From Phycisphaera mikurensis (lineage in GTDB: Bacteria; Planctomycetota; Phycisphaerae; WQYP01): a stretch of DNA of 40,454 nucleotides. Under the pieces are notes generated by a model. The model saw only the letters and a program-made list of their open reading frames with translations, was not told the DNA's origin and did not search any database. Below, piece after piece: positions 34,465 to 40,454 of this stretch. The DNA lies in the NCBI GenBank assembly GCA_022730455.1, contig DZDI01000010.1:1-40454 (forward strand), written 5' to 3'. Position numbers and translations under genes: made by a program. Numbering within the stretch: the stretch's first letter is position 1; each line of letters opens with the position of its first letter.

Positions 34465-34523
34465 AAGCTCGCTGGTAACCCACCGCGATCGTCTGTGGGT
34501 GCACTGAATTGAGGAATCCTCCC

Positions 34524-35072
34524 ATGGATAAGAAGGAAATCAGCGTTGGTGAATTTTATCAGCTCTACGCCGGCGGCGCGTTGCTGATTGACGTCCGTAC
34601 TTCGGCAGAATTTGACAGCCAGCATGTACCCAACGCAACGTGTATCCCCCTCGATCAAATCAACCGCGAGACCATCACGCAGCACCAGAGGCACCCCGAA
34701 GAGCCGGTATATCTCATTTGCCGCAGCGGCAACCGGTCTGGCATGGCTGTCAGGAAATTATCAGACGCTGAATTTCAAAACGCCGTCTCCGTTTCCGGGG
34801 GGATGCTCGCTTGGCAGAATGCAGGGCATCCCATTGAAGCGGGTCCGCGTAAGGTAATAGCATTGGACCGGCAGGTGAGAATTGCGGCCGGGGCGCTGGC
34901 GGCGATTGGAACTCTGCTTGGCCTGCTCGTTAGTCAATGGTTTTTTATTATACCACTGGGTGTCGGCTGCGGGCTGGCGTTTTCAGGCATTACAGATACC
35001 TGCGCAATGGGTACGGTGCTGGCCAAGATGCCGTGGAATAAGGGCTCGGACCTCAATTGCCACTGTAAATAG
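34524..35072 (+). CDS. Rhodanese-domain protein with C-terminal membrane DUF2892 domain
   Basis: 182 residues. The rhodanese domain is about 1-105: GALLIDVRTSAEFDSQHVPN, then YLICRSGNRSGMA with the active-site Cys66, and SGGMLAWQNAGHP. The C-terminal part about 115-182 has two hydrophobic segments (IAAGALAAIGTLLGLLVSQW and FFIIPLGVGCGLAFSGITDT) and then CAMGTVLAKMPWNKG, the DUF2892 pattern, as in E. coli YgaP. It ends in an extra CHC motif. It probably carries persulfide or acts in sulfur transfer or thiol stress at the inner membrane. ATG 34524 has GAGGA eight bases upstream. It follows the AhpD-like gene and converges on the radical SAM gene. Confidence 0.9.
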   Translation: MDKKEISVGEFYQLYAGGALLIDVRTSAEFDSQHVPNATCIPLDQINRETITQHQRHPEEPVYLICRSGNRSGMAVRKLSDAEFQNAVSVSGGMLAWQNAGHPIEAGPRKVIALDRQVRIAAGALAAIGTLLGLLVSQWFFIIPLGVGCGLAFSGITDTCAMGTVLAKMPWNKGSDLNCHCK

Positions 35073-35169
35073 AGATATGGGCAAGCGATCGAAAATAGCC
35101 GCCGCTCCCGTCGGCTTGTGCGGCTGTGCACCTGCGGTTGGCTTAGCATCTGGCATCCCGGACTCCCAG

Positions 35170-36069
35170 CTACGGGAAAGCTTCAATCTTAACCATTGAG
35201 TGCGAGGTCAGGTGTCGACTTACCTGCTCCACCACGGCCTCCAGTTCGCCAGCACTCAAGGGTGATACAGAAGGCTCGGCAGGTTCTCGCGCTACCGTGT
35301 ATATCTGTATGCGATTGAGTTTTCCGCCCTTATCCAGAATGGTTGCCAGGCGCTGGCTGTACGCATCAATTTCTTCCGGCGGGGGGGATGCTCCATGGAT
35401 TTTCATGAACAGCGACTGAATAACAACAGGCCGCTGAGCGGCACATGTGGCGATGTTACTGACAATACGATCCAGTGGAATCGAAGTACGATCAACAAGT
35501 TTATAATATGCGTCCGTCCCGGCGTCGAGTTTTGCCCAGATTTCTCCATGACACGCATCCAGAAAATTCAAAGCCGCCTTCACCAGCGGGCGGTGCAGAA
35601 GAGTTGCATTGGTGATGAGTACGATTTTGACATCCTCAAGTTGCCGATCATCCAGTGCTGCTTTCGCCAGCTTCAAACAGGCAGGAAATGCGGGAGAGCT
35701 TGTCGGTTCGCCATCCCCGGAAAATGCGATGTCGTTGAAACGACGTAATTCCGGGCTTACATCAGAAAACGGATGATGAGTAAATAATTCGCCTGTAACC
35801 ACAGCGTCCAGCATCGCCGCGAGTTCGGCCGTAAGCGTCGTGGGGCTGATTGGCGATGGATCCCCGGGAGTTTTGCGGTTGACGCAGCAATAAATACAAT
35901 CAAAGTTGCAAATCTTGTCCGGGTTCAGGTTGATGCCAATGCTCAAGCCACCACTGCGGCGTGAAATAACCGGATAGACATAACGATTGGATTGCCAATC
36001 GCGGGGATGCAAGGCAAATGCCGACCGGTTATTCGGCAGGCGTAGTAAATCAATGCGGGGAGTGGTCAT
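35170..36069 (-). CDS. Radical SAM domain protein (COG0731-like)
   Basis: 299 residues. The CxxxCxxC cluster is Cys54-Cys58-Cys61 (ICNFDCIYC), preceded by the conserved SIGINLNPDK and YPVISRRSGG. Downstream are FSGDGEPTSSPAF (the GGE-like SAM-binding region) and VLITNATLL. This pattern matches the Fe-S oxidoreductase group related to the wyosine-synthesis enzyme TYW1, but bacterial members have unknown substrates. No partner gene in the window suggests a pathway. ATG 36069 lies about 24 bases after a TATAAT on the minus strand. It is transcribed away from hpf. Confidence 0.88.
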   Translation of the reverse strand: MTTPRIDLLRLPNNRSAFALHPRDWQSNRYVYPVISRRSGGLSIGINLNPDKICNFDCIYCCVNRKTPGDPSPISPTTLTAELAAMLDAVVTGELFTHHPFSDVSPELRRFNDIAFSGDGEPTSSPAFPACLKLAKAALDDRQLEDVKIVLITNATLLHRPLVKAALNFLDACHGEIWAKLDAGTDAYYKLVDRTSIPLDRIVSNIATCAAQRPVVIQSLFMKIHGASPPPEEIDAYSQRLATILDKGGKLNRIQIYTVAREPAEPSVSPLSAGELEAVVEQVSRHLTSHSMVKIEAFP

Positions 36070-36092
36070 CGGATCGTCCTATTCTCATACCG

Positions 36093-36098
36093 ATTATA
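36093..36098 (-). promoter_or_regulatory. -10 element of candidate promoter for the radical SAM gene
   Basis: TATAAT on the minus strand, 23 bases before the ATG at 36069. The -35 region at 17 bases reads CGGACT (GAC matches only). It overlaps the divergent hpf promoter. Confidence 0.4.
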
Positions 36099-36104
36099 GT
36101 GCAG

Positions 36105-36131
36105 TTGACAGAGATAGTCCGGCTCTATTCT
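36105..36131 (+). promoter_or_regulatory. Candidate promoter for hpf-ptsN-HPr
   Basis: Perfect -35 TTGACA at 36105-36110, then TATTCT at 36126-36131 after a short 15-base spacer. It gives a leader of roughly 145 bases before the hpf GTG. The short spacer lowers confidence. Confidence 0.4.
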
Positions 36132-36282
36132 GCGCGGCTCCTAGACAAACCGGTATTTCATATTCGCTTATCCATGGTAGACTATGCAGGTCGCGTATGG
36201 CCAATTAACCGGCGTGGCAAAATGTTTCGCTGCCGCAGCAGCGGATTTTTTTGATAAAGGTTTTCTCCATGGAGGTTAATGA

Positions 36283-36588
36283 GTGATCATCACCGTAACA
36301 AGTCGACATCTCGAAGTTACCCCCGCAATTAAAAATCATGCAGAGGAAAAGGCCCGCAAACTGCTCAAATATTATGATTTGGTCAAGGAAATTGAAGTGG
36401 TTCTCGACGGCAGCAGCGGCAAAGGCGTGCGCGTTGAAATGATCGTCAGTGCCGAACACCGCAATATGTTCGTCGGCACGGTTGATGGTGAAGACCTGTA
36501 TGCTTGCATTGATATGGCCTCGCACAAGCTGGAACGCCAGTTGACAGAGCACAAAGATAAATTCCGCAACCGCAAGCACCCTTCATAG
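36283..36588 (+). CDS. hpf: Ribosome hibernation-promoting factor, short form
   Basis: 101 residues, matching short HPF/YfiA rather than the long dimerising form. The pattern is MIITVTSRHLEVTPAIKNHAEEKARKLLKYY at the N-terminus and VEMIVSAEHRNMFVGTVDGEDLYACIDMA toward the C-terminus. It binds the 30S subunit in stationary phase. The start is GTG 36283, with GGAGG seven bases upstream. It is followed by ptsN (103 bases) and an HPr gene. This hpf-ptsN-npr order resembles the rpoN-linked nitrogen-PTS locus of proteobacteria, although rpoN and rapZ are absent here. Confidence 0.93.
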   Translation: MIITVTSRHLEVTPAIKNHAEEKARKLLKYYDLVKEIEVVLDGSSGKGVRVEMIVSAEHRNMFVGTVDGEDLYACIDMASHKLERQLTEHKDKFRNRKHPS

Positions 36589-36691
36589 GCCGGTTGACGG
36601 GCTTGATTTCGATACCGCGCAGGGATGACGTGTCGAAAACACACACGTGAATGACTTGGCATGGCTGCCAAATTGTTTGAGGACGAAAACG

Positions 36692-37168
36692 ATGAAACTC
36701 ACCGATTTTATTGTAAAAGAGGCGGTCATCGCCGAACTTAAGGGAAGCACACGCGACCAGGTGATTCGTGAGCTGATAGATGCCCTCTCGTCTGTAAAAG
36801 CGATTAACTCCGCCGATGCAGACACCATCGCCAAGGCCGTAATCGACCGGGAAAAACATGGCAGTACTGGTTTTGGCAAAGGAGTTGCCGTCCCGCATGT
36901 CAAGCATCCGGCCATCAAAAAACGTGTCGGCACCATTGGGCGCAGCAGCGTCGGTGTGGATTTTGCCGCGTTGGATCAGGCCCCGGTTTACAGTGTCGTG
37001 CTGCTCCTTTCTCCACCCGATAGTCCGGACGGGCACTTGCACGCCATGGAAAATATATTTCGACATTTGCAAATGGACACCTTTCGCCGATTTTTGCGCC
37101 AGGCAACCACCGAGAAGCAGATTGTGGATTTAGTTGATGAGGCAGACCAGAACAGCATTGGGCGTTAA
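36692..37168 (+). CDS. ptsN: PTS EIIA-like protein (EIIA-Ntr / fructose-type)
   Basis: 158 residues, the PTS EIIA type 2 fold. The phospho-acceptor motif is GFGKGVAVPHVKHPAI with His69, preceded by AVIDREKHGSTGFG. The N-terminal FIVKEAVIAELKGSTRDQVI and the C-terminal helix region HAMENIFRHLQMDTFRRFL fit PtsN. No EIIB or EIIC domain follows, so a regulatory nitrogen-PTS role is more likely than sugar import. ATG 36692 is preceded by TGAGGA with an eight-base gap. The 15-codon upstream extension in the track is not conserved. It is the likely partner of the HPr protein 101 bases downstream. Confidence 0.9.
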   Translation: MKLTDFIVKEAVIAELKGSTRDQVIRELIDALSSVKAINSADADTIAKAVIDREKHGSTGFGKGVAVPHVKHPAIKKRVGTIGRSSVGVDFAALDQAPVYSVVLLLSPPDSPDGHLHAMENIFRHLQMDTFRRFLRQATTEKQIVDLVDEADQNSIGR

Positions 37169-37269
37169 GTACAGGGTAGCTATGGCCGATGGTTGGATGA
37201 TGAAGTGGTGAGCAGCGATTAAATCATTGTCCCGACTTCAGCAGACCAGATTAGTCTGATAGGTTGTAC

Positions 37270-37542
37270 ATGGCAAACATAGAAAGAAAGATTGTTATCT
37301 GCAATAGGCTGGGCTTACACGCCCGTCCGGCAATGCAGTTTGTCGATATAGCCAATCAATACCGCAGCCACATTCGCGTTTGGAAGGGTGATCAATGCGT
37401 GGATGGAAAAAGCATCATGCACATGATGATGCTGGCCGCCACTGAAGGCACGGATTTGCGGGTAGAGGCTGATGGCGAAGATGCACAAAGAGCGGTCGAC
37501 GCCTTGGAGCAACTCGTCAACAGCCGTTTTGGGGAAGAATAG
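37270..37542 (+). CDS. HPr / NPr phosphocarrier protein
   Basis: 90 residues. It carries the phospho-acceptor His17 in NRLGLHARPAMQFVD and the Ser46-type regulatory segment VDGKSIMHMMMLAA (Ser48 here), which in Firmicutes and some others is phosphorylated by HPr kinase. EI (ptsI) is not nearby, so phosphate must come from an enzyme encoded elsewhere. Start ATG 37270 is preceded by GATAGG; the track's TTG is less likely. It is the last gene of the hpf-ptsN-HPr set and converges on the GMC gene. Confidence 0.93.
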   Translation: MANIERKIVICNRLGLHARPAMQFVDIANQYRSHIRVWKGDQCVDGKSIMHMMMLAATEGTDLRVEADGEDAQRAVDALEQLVNSRFGEE

Positions 37543-37545
37543 AAC

Positions 37546-37576
37546 CGTCAAAATCGGGCATTGTGCCGATATTTTG
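37546..37576 (+). terminator. Possible terminator-like hairpin after HPr gene
   Basis: TCAAAATCGGGCA / TGCCGATATTTTGA form an imperfect stem with a TTG loop and one or two bulges, starting five bases after the HPr stop. There is no long T-tract beyond the arm, so termination is uncertain. The remaining bases to the GMC stop show nothing else. Confidence 0.35.
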
Positions 37577-37750
37577 AGGCGTGCCACCCAATTCCATGCC
37601 ATCCATCGCCCAAGATGGGCGGATCCAAAAAATTCGGGTATGTGCCGTTGCCTTTCAGCCGGTGCCACCACCCAAAGATGTCTGATACCCAGTGAACGTC
37701 AATCGGCTCATTTTCATCGGGCAGGTTTTTGCCTGTCATTGATGACCGCA

Positions 37751-39298
37751 TTACTTGAGCCGAGCAATCAGGTGATCTCCTACCCGCAGTGCGTTGGCCA
37801 TCGCCGTCAGTGACGGATTTACAGCGCCGATGCTCGGGAAGAAACTGGTATCCACAACGTAGAGATTATCCAGATCGTGGGCCTTGCAGAGAGGATCAAG
37901 CACGGAAGCTTTGGGATCCGTGCCAAAGCGACAGGTGCCAGCCTGATGTCCGACGCCCGCAATCGGAATGGTCTTGCCCAGATAAACATTATTGGGTATT
38001 AAGTGCGGGTGCATCTGTACATGCTCCAGAACACTCTGCAATTTCTCGCGCAGCCGTTTGAATGGTTCCTGATTGTTAAATTGATAGGTCAGTTGGATAC
38101 TGCCGTCCGGGCGGACCGTAATGCGATTGTCGGGATCGGGCAAGTCTTCAGTAGTCAGCCAGAAATCCACAGCATGCAGAGCCATCTCCTCCAGCGTGAA
38201 GCCGGGGGCGAACTTGGGGGCATCGCTCTTGAACATCGGCCCCTGCGATTTGCCGATCATCTGGATATTGCCAAGGGGAAAATCAAAATCATCCGCCTTG
38301 AAATAAAAATCATTAATAGAAAGCGTCTTTTGAAATCGTGTGTGGTTCGGCTCTTTCGCCAGTGCTACGACCGCTGCTGAATTATGAAACATATAATGGC
38401 GTCCAACCATGTCGGAGCTGTTGGCTAATCCCCGCGGGTGTTTGTCGTTGGCTGATTCAAGCAGCAATTTGGCTGAATTGGCCGCACCAGCCGACACCAC
38501 CACAATGTGGCCTGAAAAAGTCTGCGCCTGGCCATTGACTATGGCCTGAACCTGCGTCACGCTGCGGCCGGAAGGATCGGTAATCAGCTTTTTCACATGC
38601 GCCATGGTGATGAGGGTCATATTGTTGCGATCCATGATCGGACGAATACAAACGACCTCTGCGTCGGATTTGGCATGCACCAGACATGGAAATCCATCGC
38701 AACTGTCGCAGCGAATGCATTTGCTCAAATGCCGCTGCGACTCGTTGAGCATGATGCCCGTCGGGGCATGGAACGGATGGTAACCCATGCGGGTCAGTTC
38801 ATCCGCCAGTTTTTGAATACGTGGTTCATGCGAAACGGGGGCGAAAGGATATGGTCCGCTGGCCGGAGGCTCGGTGGGGTCTTCACCGCGCTGCCCATGG
38901 ACTTGATAAAGATTTTCCGCCTGCAGGTAATACGGCTCAAGTTCGTCATAGCCGATGGGCCACGCCGGTGAGACGCCGCCATGGTGCTTAATTTCGCCAA
39001 AATCCTGTTTGCGCAGTCGAAACAGCGCTGCACCGAACATCTTGGTGGCGCCGCCCACAAAATAGTGTGAACCGGGCTGAAATGCCTTGCCATTTTCGTC
39101 ATACCATGCGTCTTTGGAAACGTAACGGTTTTCAACAAATACAGACGAGGCGTCCCAGTTCGCCTTTTCACGCGGCAGCCAGCCACCACGTTCCAATATC
39201 AAGATTTTCTTGCCGGCATTGGCCAGACGATGAGCCAGTGTGCCACCACCAGCGCCAGAACCAATAATAATGACGTCGAAATCAGTTTGTAAAATCAC
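37751..39298 (-). CDS. GMC-family FAD oxidoreductase with four-cysteine cluster
   Basis: 515 residues. The FAD-binding loop is VIIIGSGAGGGTLAHRLANAGKK, followed by GG-rich GSHYFVGGATKMFGAALFR. The C-terminal GMC domain has GVGHQAGTCRFGTDPKASVLDP with the active-site His, and ends VVDTSFFPSIGAVNPSLTAMANALRV. Residues Cys194, Cys197, Cys200 and Cys205 (KCIRCDSCDGFPC) form a tight cluster that might bind a metal or Fe-S, or be structural; similar motifs occur in a GMC subgroup. The substrate is probably an alcohol or sugar alcohol but is unknown. The start is GTG 39298, with GGAGG seven bases upstream; its GTGA overlaps the stop of the MIP gene by four bases, so the pair is coupled. Confidence 0.9.
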   Translation of the reverse strand: MILQTDFDVIIIGSGAGGGTLAHRLANAGKKILILERGGWLPREKANWDASSVFVENRYVSKDAWYDENGKAFQPGSHYFVGGATKMFGAALFRLRKQDFGEIKHHGGVSPAWPIGYDELEPYYLQAENLYQVHGQRGEDPTEPPASGPYPFAPVSHEPRIQKLADELTRMGYHPFHAPTGIMLNESQRHLSKCIRCDSCDGFPCLVHAKSDAEVVCIRPIMDRNNMTLITMAHVKKLITDPSGRSVTQVQAIVNGQAQTFSGHIVVVSAGAANSAKLLLESANDKHPRGLANSSDMVGRHYMFHNSAAVVALAKEPNHTRFQKTLSINDFYFKADDFDFPLGNIQMIGKSQGPMFKSDAPKFAPGFTLEEMALHAVDFWLTTEDLPDPDNRITVRPDGSIQLTYQFNNQEPFKRLREKLQSVLEHVQMHPHLIPNNVYLGKTIPIAGVGHQAGTCRFGTDPKASVLDPLCKAHDLDNLYVVDTSFFPSIGAVNPSLTAMANALRVGDHLIARLK

Positions 39299-40182
39299 TG
39301 AGATGCCTCCATAAAAACAGGTTTGGTTAATACCTCCAATACCCCGCAACGACAATCACAGGGTAGCACATGATGCGAAAGACTCGAATGCGTATACCGC
39401 GGGCACAGCAGATGGCGCTCACGAATCACTAAGGCGTGAAGTTCAACTGCCGCCAGCATGCCGAGGACCGGCGCCGTAAAATAAATCCAGCATTGCGTCC
39501 ATATGTCCGCTGGCAAGGCGGAGGCAACAGTTCTTGCCGGGTTCATGCTGAAGCCCGAGTACGGAGCCTCAAAGGTGACGAATAAAAATATCAATACGCC
39601 GGCAAACAGCCCGGTGAAGCGAGAAAGGGTTTGGCTGCGATTCACCAGCAGCACGGTCCCCATTAAAATGGCGGAAATAAGAAATTCTCCCAGCCACGCG
39701 GCACCCACCCCTTGCGGGCCAGGTACCGTGACAATCCACTTAATTTGATGCGACGCCAGTGCCGCTCCGAACACCAGCCGGGAAAACAGTACACCCAATA
39801 CGCCGCCGATAAATTGGCCCACCATGTAGAAAATGGCGTCCCACACGGCAATTTTCTGCAGCCAGAGAAAGCTCAGGGTGAAGGCGGGGTTCATGTGGGC
39901 GCCTGATTTCTTACCAATGGGTGAATAAATAAGTCCCACCGCCGTCGCCCCCATTGCAACCCCAATCAAGGCCCGGCGAAAAAAATCCGAATGAATGGCT
40001 GCGTACCCCGGCGCATGAGGGTATTCCAATAATATGCTGAAGCCGCAGGCCGATATCATGAAGCCGGCCAGCAGAACCCCCTCGATAATGTACAGGGGCC
40101 AATGTTGTGCTAAAGCCTGTCGCGCGGAAAATTGCGGCAAATTTGTAGCAGTTTTAGGTTGCTCATCCATTGCCATCACCAT
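39295..40182 (-). CDS. MIP-family channel (aquaporin / glycerol-facilitator-like)
   Basis: About 295 residues from ATG 40182. Two NPA motifs are seen, SGAHMNPAFTL and SGFSMNPARTV, six TM segments surround them, and the third-TM region has the FIGGVLGVLFSRLVFG pattern. Arg after the second NPA (NPAR) is the selectivity-filter arginine. A C-terminal extension of about 45 residues is Cys/His-rich (LLCPRYTHSSLSHHVLPCDC). The start is uncertain: ATG 40182, 40176 and 40170 are all possible with no good Shine-Dalgarno; the track start at 40269 adds an unlikely hydrophilic extension. Followed directly by the GMC oxidoreductase (overlap GTGA), suggesting that the channel passes its substrate or product, for example glycerol, water or peroxide. 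Confidence 0.88.
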   Translation of the reverse strand: MVMAMDEQPKTATNLPQFSARQALAQHWPLYIIEGVLLAGFMISACGFSILLEYPHAPGYAAIHSDFFRRALIGVAMGATAVGLIYSPIGKKSGAHMNPAFTLSFLWLQKIAVWDAIFYMVGQFIGGVLGVLFSRLVFGAALASHQIKWIVTVPGPQGVGAAWLGEFLISAILMGTVLLVNRSQTLSRFTGLFAGVLIFLFVTFEAPYSGFSMNPARTVASALPADIWTQCWIYFTAPVLGMLAAVELHALVIRERHLLCPRYTHSSLSHHVLPCDCRCGVLEVLTKPVFMEASQ

Positions 40183-40338
40183 ACCGAGTGCTGTCGCCGC
40201 CCTTACGGCACGCTGAGCCGACGATTTCCGGCCGTGCTCAGAGTATAGTGGATTATCATCTCCGCGCAAGTCGGAAGGGGAGGTGGCGAAACGTGCAGTG
40301 TCAGATTATCTGCGTTTGTGTTAACATGCATAAACTCA

Positions 40339-40413
40339 CGGGGCGTAGCTCAGCCTGGCTAGAGCGCCTGGTTTGGGACCAGGAAGTCGCAGGTTCAAAT
40401 CCTGTCGCCCCGA
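40339..40413 (+). tRNA. tRNA-Pro (anticodon TGG)
   Basis: 75 bases. The acceptor stem is CGGGGCG / CGCCCCG with discriminator A. The D-arm is GCTCAGCCTGGCTAGAGC. The anticodon stem CCTGG / CCAGG encloses the loop TTTGGGA, reading anticodon TGG for proline CCA codons. The T-arm is GCAGG TTCAAAT CCTGT. CCA is not encoded. A hairpin with T/A tracts follows. It is the only RNA gene seen; the track ORF 40170..40439 over it is a shadow. Confidence 0.97.
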
Positions 40414-40436
40414 TTTTTTCGGCGAAGCCGAAAAAA
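40414..40436. terminator. Hairpin after tRNA-Pro
   Basis: TTTTTTCGGC-GAA-GCCGAAAAAA, a 10-bp perfect stem immediately after the tRNA discriminator base, with poly-T and poly-A arms. It probably terminates or marks the tRNA 3' end for processing; the opposite strand would also form a T-tailed hairpin. Confidence 0.6.
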
Positions 40437-40454
40437 TAGAGCAGGTGACTTGAG

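Noticed and set aside
36220-36240. Possible sigma54 promoter (TGGCAAAATGTTTCGCT) before hpf
   Set aside because: The GG and GC elements are 11 rather than 10 bases apart, and the -12 element is not TTGC.
37225-37262. CAGAC-N7-GTCTG inverted repeat before the HPr gene as an operator
   Set aside because: Arms are only 5 bp and only one copy exists, so chance is likely.
1-40454. CRISPR array, prophage or complete insertion sequence
   Set aside because: No regularly spaced repeats, no phage structural or integrase genes and no transposase were seen in the ORF translations.

Overview
The window reads as a chromosomal segment of a Gram-negative bacterium, most likely a planctomycete of the Phycisphaerae type. 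This is an inference from gene content. The supporting genes are a giant PQQ-propeller/TPR membrane-anchored protein, a PEGA lipoprotein, a pyruvoyl-dependent arginine decarboxylase homologue, Kdo/LPS genes with a giant OstA-like protein, and a short HPF with PtsN and HPr. No 16S rRNA or phylogenetic marker is available to confirm it. There is no prophage, CRISPR array or intact transposon. One tRNA gene, tRNA-Pro(TGG), sits at the right edge.

Layout. (1) 0-12.4 kb, central carbon: pyruvate carboxylase and a PEGA lipoprotein on the minus strand. Diverging from them are alpha-glucan phosphorylase, an alkaline-phosphatase-fold protein with a degenerate metal site, pyruvate phosphate dikinase and a DUF488 protein. 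Together they cover glycogen breakdown and the pyruvate/PEP/oxaloacetate node. (2) 12.6-21.2 kb, envelope and sensing: a 1545-residue PQQ-like propeller protein, an unknown 8-TM protein, and a histidine kinase with a periplasmic CXXCH haem motif. The kinase overlaps tail-to-tail with an MFS transporter gene. (3) 21.6-26.4 kb, LPS: kdsD-like isomerase, kdsC phosphatase and a 1061-residue LptC/OstA-like protein, in the same order as the classical kdsD-kdsC-lptC locus. (4) 26.6-33.3 kb: an arginine decarboxylase homologue, an HU-like protein, and a tight minus-strand run mnmA-GT9-gdh-MFS-purN. (5) 34.1-37.5 kb: an AhpD-like/rhodanese pair, a radical SAM protein and an hpf-ptsN-HPr module. (6) 37.7-40.4 kb: a MIP channel and a GMC oxidoreductase coupled by a GTGA overlap, then tRNA-Pro.

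The most unusual signals are listed here. A dispersed intergenic repeat of about 124 bp has two near-complete copies, one rearranged copy and several end fragments, all outside genes; it generates false ORFs. The arginine decarboxylase homologue has Gly where the pyruvoyl-forming Ser is expected. The phosphodiesterase-fold protein has lost several canonical zinc ligands. The kdsC-linked OstA-like protein is unusually large. The kinase carries a haem-binding motif but has no adjacent response regulator. The GMC oxidoreductase carries a four-cysteine cluster and is coupled to a channel. The mnmA transcript may be leaderless.

Start codons in the supplied ORF track include GTG/TTG. I moved many starts to the one with a Shine-Dalgarno match or family-consistent N-terminus, and each entry says why.
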